From assembly GCA_002491565.1 (NCBI GenBank), contig DKWE01000006.1, positions 63,449-78,101 of the forward strand: 14,653 nt of DNA, written 5' to 3'. Shown here piece after piece: positions 13,491 through 14,653 of this stretch. The notes under the pieces were generated by a model. The model was not told the DNA's origin, did no database searches, and saw only the letters and a program-made list of their open reading frames with translations. Position numbers and translations under genes: made by a program. The stretch is from Lachnospiraceae bacterium UBA7160 (GTDB taxonomy: Bacteria; Bacillota; Clostridia; Lachnospirales; Lachnospiraceae). Each line of letters starts with the position of its first letter. Within the stretch, counting starts at the first letter, position 1.

Positions 13491-14408
13491 ATGGGTAAAT
13501 TAAAATCAAGACAGCAGAGACGATTTCAGATCATTCTGACGGTGATTATGGTTTTGATTATGGTAATTACAGTGTATCCGGTCTGGTATTCCCTGATCAA
13601 TTCTCTGAACAGCGCGCAGGATATCTCCAAAAATGGCTATACACTTTTGTTTATCCGGGAGTTTACCTTTGAGAGCTGGGCGACAGTGCTGGGAGATCCG
13701 GAAATCATCCGGGCGCTGCTGGTTACACTGTCACGGACGCTGCTTGTGACAGTGCTGCAGACAGTGATCACGTCAATGTTTGCGTACGGCTTCTCGAGGC
13801 CGAATCTGACCGGACGGCGGTTTTACTCTGCCATCGGGTTTATCTCGATGTATTTGAATGGCGGTGTGATTGCGTATTTTATTCTGTTTAATGCGATGCA
13901 TCTCTACGACAGCTACTGGGTATACATCATACCGTGTCTGTTTGGCGGGTTTTACAATGTCATTATTTACAATGCGAATTTCAAAGCGATTCCTTACTCG
14001 CTTTTTGAATCTGCAAAGCTGGACGGAGGCTCGGAGCCGCTGATCTTCTTTAAGATTGTTGTGCCGCTCTCAAAGCCGGTCATCAGCGCGCTCGGAATTT
14101 TTACTGCGGTTGCGATGTGGAATGATTACACGCAGACCCTGTACTATACACGTTCCACAGGTCTGCAGACGCTGTCCTACTATACGCTGTCACTGACGAA
14201 GTCCGCACAGTCTGCAGCGAATCTGGCGAGCACGATGAGCGGAACTTCGGCATCCTCTGTGCTGACCGCGATGTCGGAATCGGCATCCAGCTACAAGACC
14301 ATTGAGCTTGCCTGCATGGTAATTTCAGCAATTCCGCTGATCGTCGCGTATCCGTTTGCACAGAAATATTTTGAGAAAGGTGTTATGGTCGGCTCAGTAA
14401 AGGGCTGA
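13491..14408 (+). CDS. LplC/YtcP-type sugar ABC transporter permease
   Basis: This 305-aa partner permease belongs to the carbohydrate importer of CUT1 type. It begins with a basic KLKSRQQRRFQ segment, then about six TM segments, with a conserved VYPVWYSLINSLNSAQDI start after TM1. The EAA loop (FESAKLDGGSEPLIFFKIVVPLSKPV, about residues 172-197) contacts the ATPase. The serine-rich loop SAANLASTMSGTSASSVL precedes the last helices, and the C-terminus GVMVGSVKG is typical of this family. AAGGGAGG overlaps the preceding stop codon and is 8 bases from the ATG, so the two permeases are translationally close. The energising ATPase must come from elsewhere, as with shared MsmK-type proteins. Confidence 0.92.
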   Translation: MGKLKSRQQRRFQIILTVIMVLIMVITVYPVWYSLINSLNSAQDISKNGYTLLFIREFTFESWATVLGDPEIIRALLVTLSRTLLVTVLQTVITSMFAYGFSRPNLTGRRFYSAIGFISMYLNGGVIAYFILFNAMHLYDSYWVYIIPCLFGGFYNVIIYNANFKAIPYSLFESAKLDGGSEPLIFFKIVVPLSKPVISALGIFTAVAMWNDYTQTLYYTRSTGLQTLSYYTLSLTKSAQSAANLASTMSGTSASSVLTAMSESASSYKTIELACMVISAIPLIVAYPFAQKYFEKGVMVGSVKG

Positions 14409-14413
14409 GGCGG

Positions 14414-14440
14414 TGTTCACGGCCATTCTGTCCGCGAACA
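14414..14440 (+). other. Hairpin after the second permease
   Basis: TGTTCACGG (14414-14422) pairs with CCGCGAACA (14432-14440) with one A-C mismatch and a 9-nt loop. There is no U-tract, so termination is not certain. The motif GGCCA..CTGT..CCGCGA inside it also occurs at 1687-1702 after the first binding protein. Confidence 0.35.
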
Positions 14441-14504
14441 GTAACACTATCAGTCCTGAGAGGGCAAAGTATTTGTCGGAGGGTATGCAACAAGAGGAAC
14501 TATG

Positions 14505-14513
14505 TGGTATAAT
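14505..14513 (+). promoter_or_regulatory. Extended -10 promoter near the right edge
   Basis: TGGTATAAT is a consensus extended -10 element (TGnTATAAT). No good -35 box is seen 17-18 bases upstream, which extended -10 promoters tolerate. It probably drives a gene beyond the window. The rest of 14441-14653 holds no gene that I can support. Confidence 0.35.
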
Positions 14514-14653
14514 GCGCTTATGACTCCAGGGGCACAATACGCCCATCTGTTTGGCATCTCTCGCTCCTGGCATTTTGCGGTGAAAGGCAAGTTGCGGAAA
14601 ACCTGCAGGAATGCGGAAATCAAGGGATAAGTATTTACTGTGAAAGTAAGCCA

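Noticed and set aside
14520..14630. 36-codon frame starting MTPGAQYAHLFG near the right edge
   Set aside because: It has no ribosome site and its start lies only a few bases after the -10 box; no family resemblance.

Overview
The window looks like a stretch of the chromosome of a gut-type Bacillota, most likely a Lachnospiraceae/Clostridia member. The reasons are roughly balanced G+C, AGGAGG-type ribosome sites on almost every gene, LplA/LplB/LplC-type (CUT1) sugar transporters with DUF3502-like binding proteins, a YesM/YesN-type two-component system, and U-tract terminators. The taxon is inferred from gene style only; no rRNA or marker gene is present. All credible genes lie on the + strand.

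Layout. (1) 78-1649: a lipoprotein sugar-binding protein, presumably the 3' end of a transporter operon that starts left of the window. It is followed by a structured intergenic block with a terminator (1720-1863). (2) 1989-4568: a large cytoplasmic GH42-like glycosidase-type protein carrying two in-frame, tandemly repeated hydrophilic inserts. (3) 4578-5270: a compact, A+T-richer islet with a 21-nt-arm inverted repeat, a Cro/XRE-type regulator, a second promoter whose spacer is itself an inverted repeat of the same half-site, an overlooked 49-aa protein, and a terminator. (4) 5332-7750: an MFS exporter and an ArsR-type regulator with a large extra N-terminal domain, probably a self-regulated efflux pair. 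(5) 7823-10608: a YesM-type sensor kinase and a short YesN-type (REC + AraC) response regulator. (6) 10754-14408: a second sugar ABC importer (binding protein and two permeases), with a terminator-like hairpin between the binding protein and the first permease. (7) 14409-14653: no convincing gene.

How it works together (inference). Sensor and regulator probably detect an extracellular carbohydrate and switch on the importer just downstream, which delivers an oligosaccharide to the cytoplasm. The GH42-like protein would be a candidate for cutting such a cargo, although it follows the other binding protein. No ATPase is encoded here, as is common for CUT1 importers that share an MsmK-type ATPase. 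The MFS/ArsR pair and the XRE/49-aa islet look functionally separate from sugar use.

The most unusual points are the XRE/49-aa module with mirrored operator-like half-sites on both sides, the in-frame repeat inserts in the glycosidase, the lengthened ATP lid of the kinase with a second copy of the G2-box motif, and a binding protein whose signal peptide lacks a proper lipobox.
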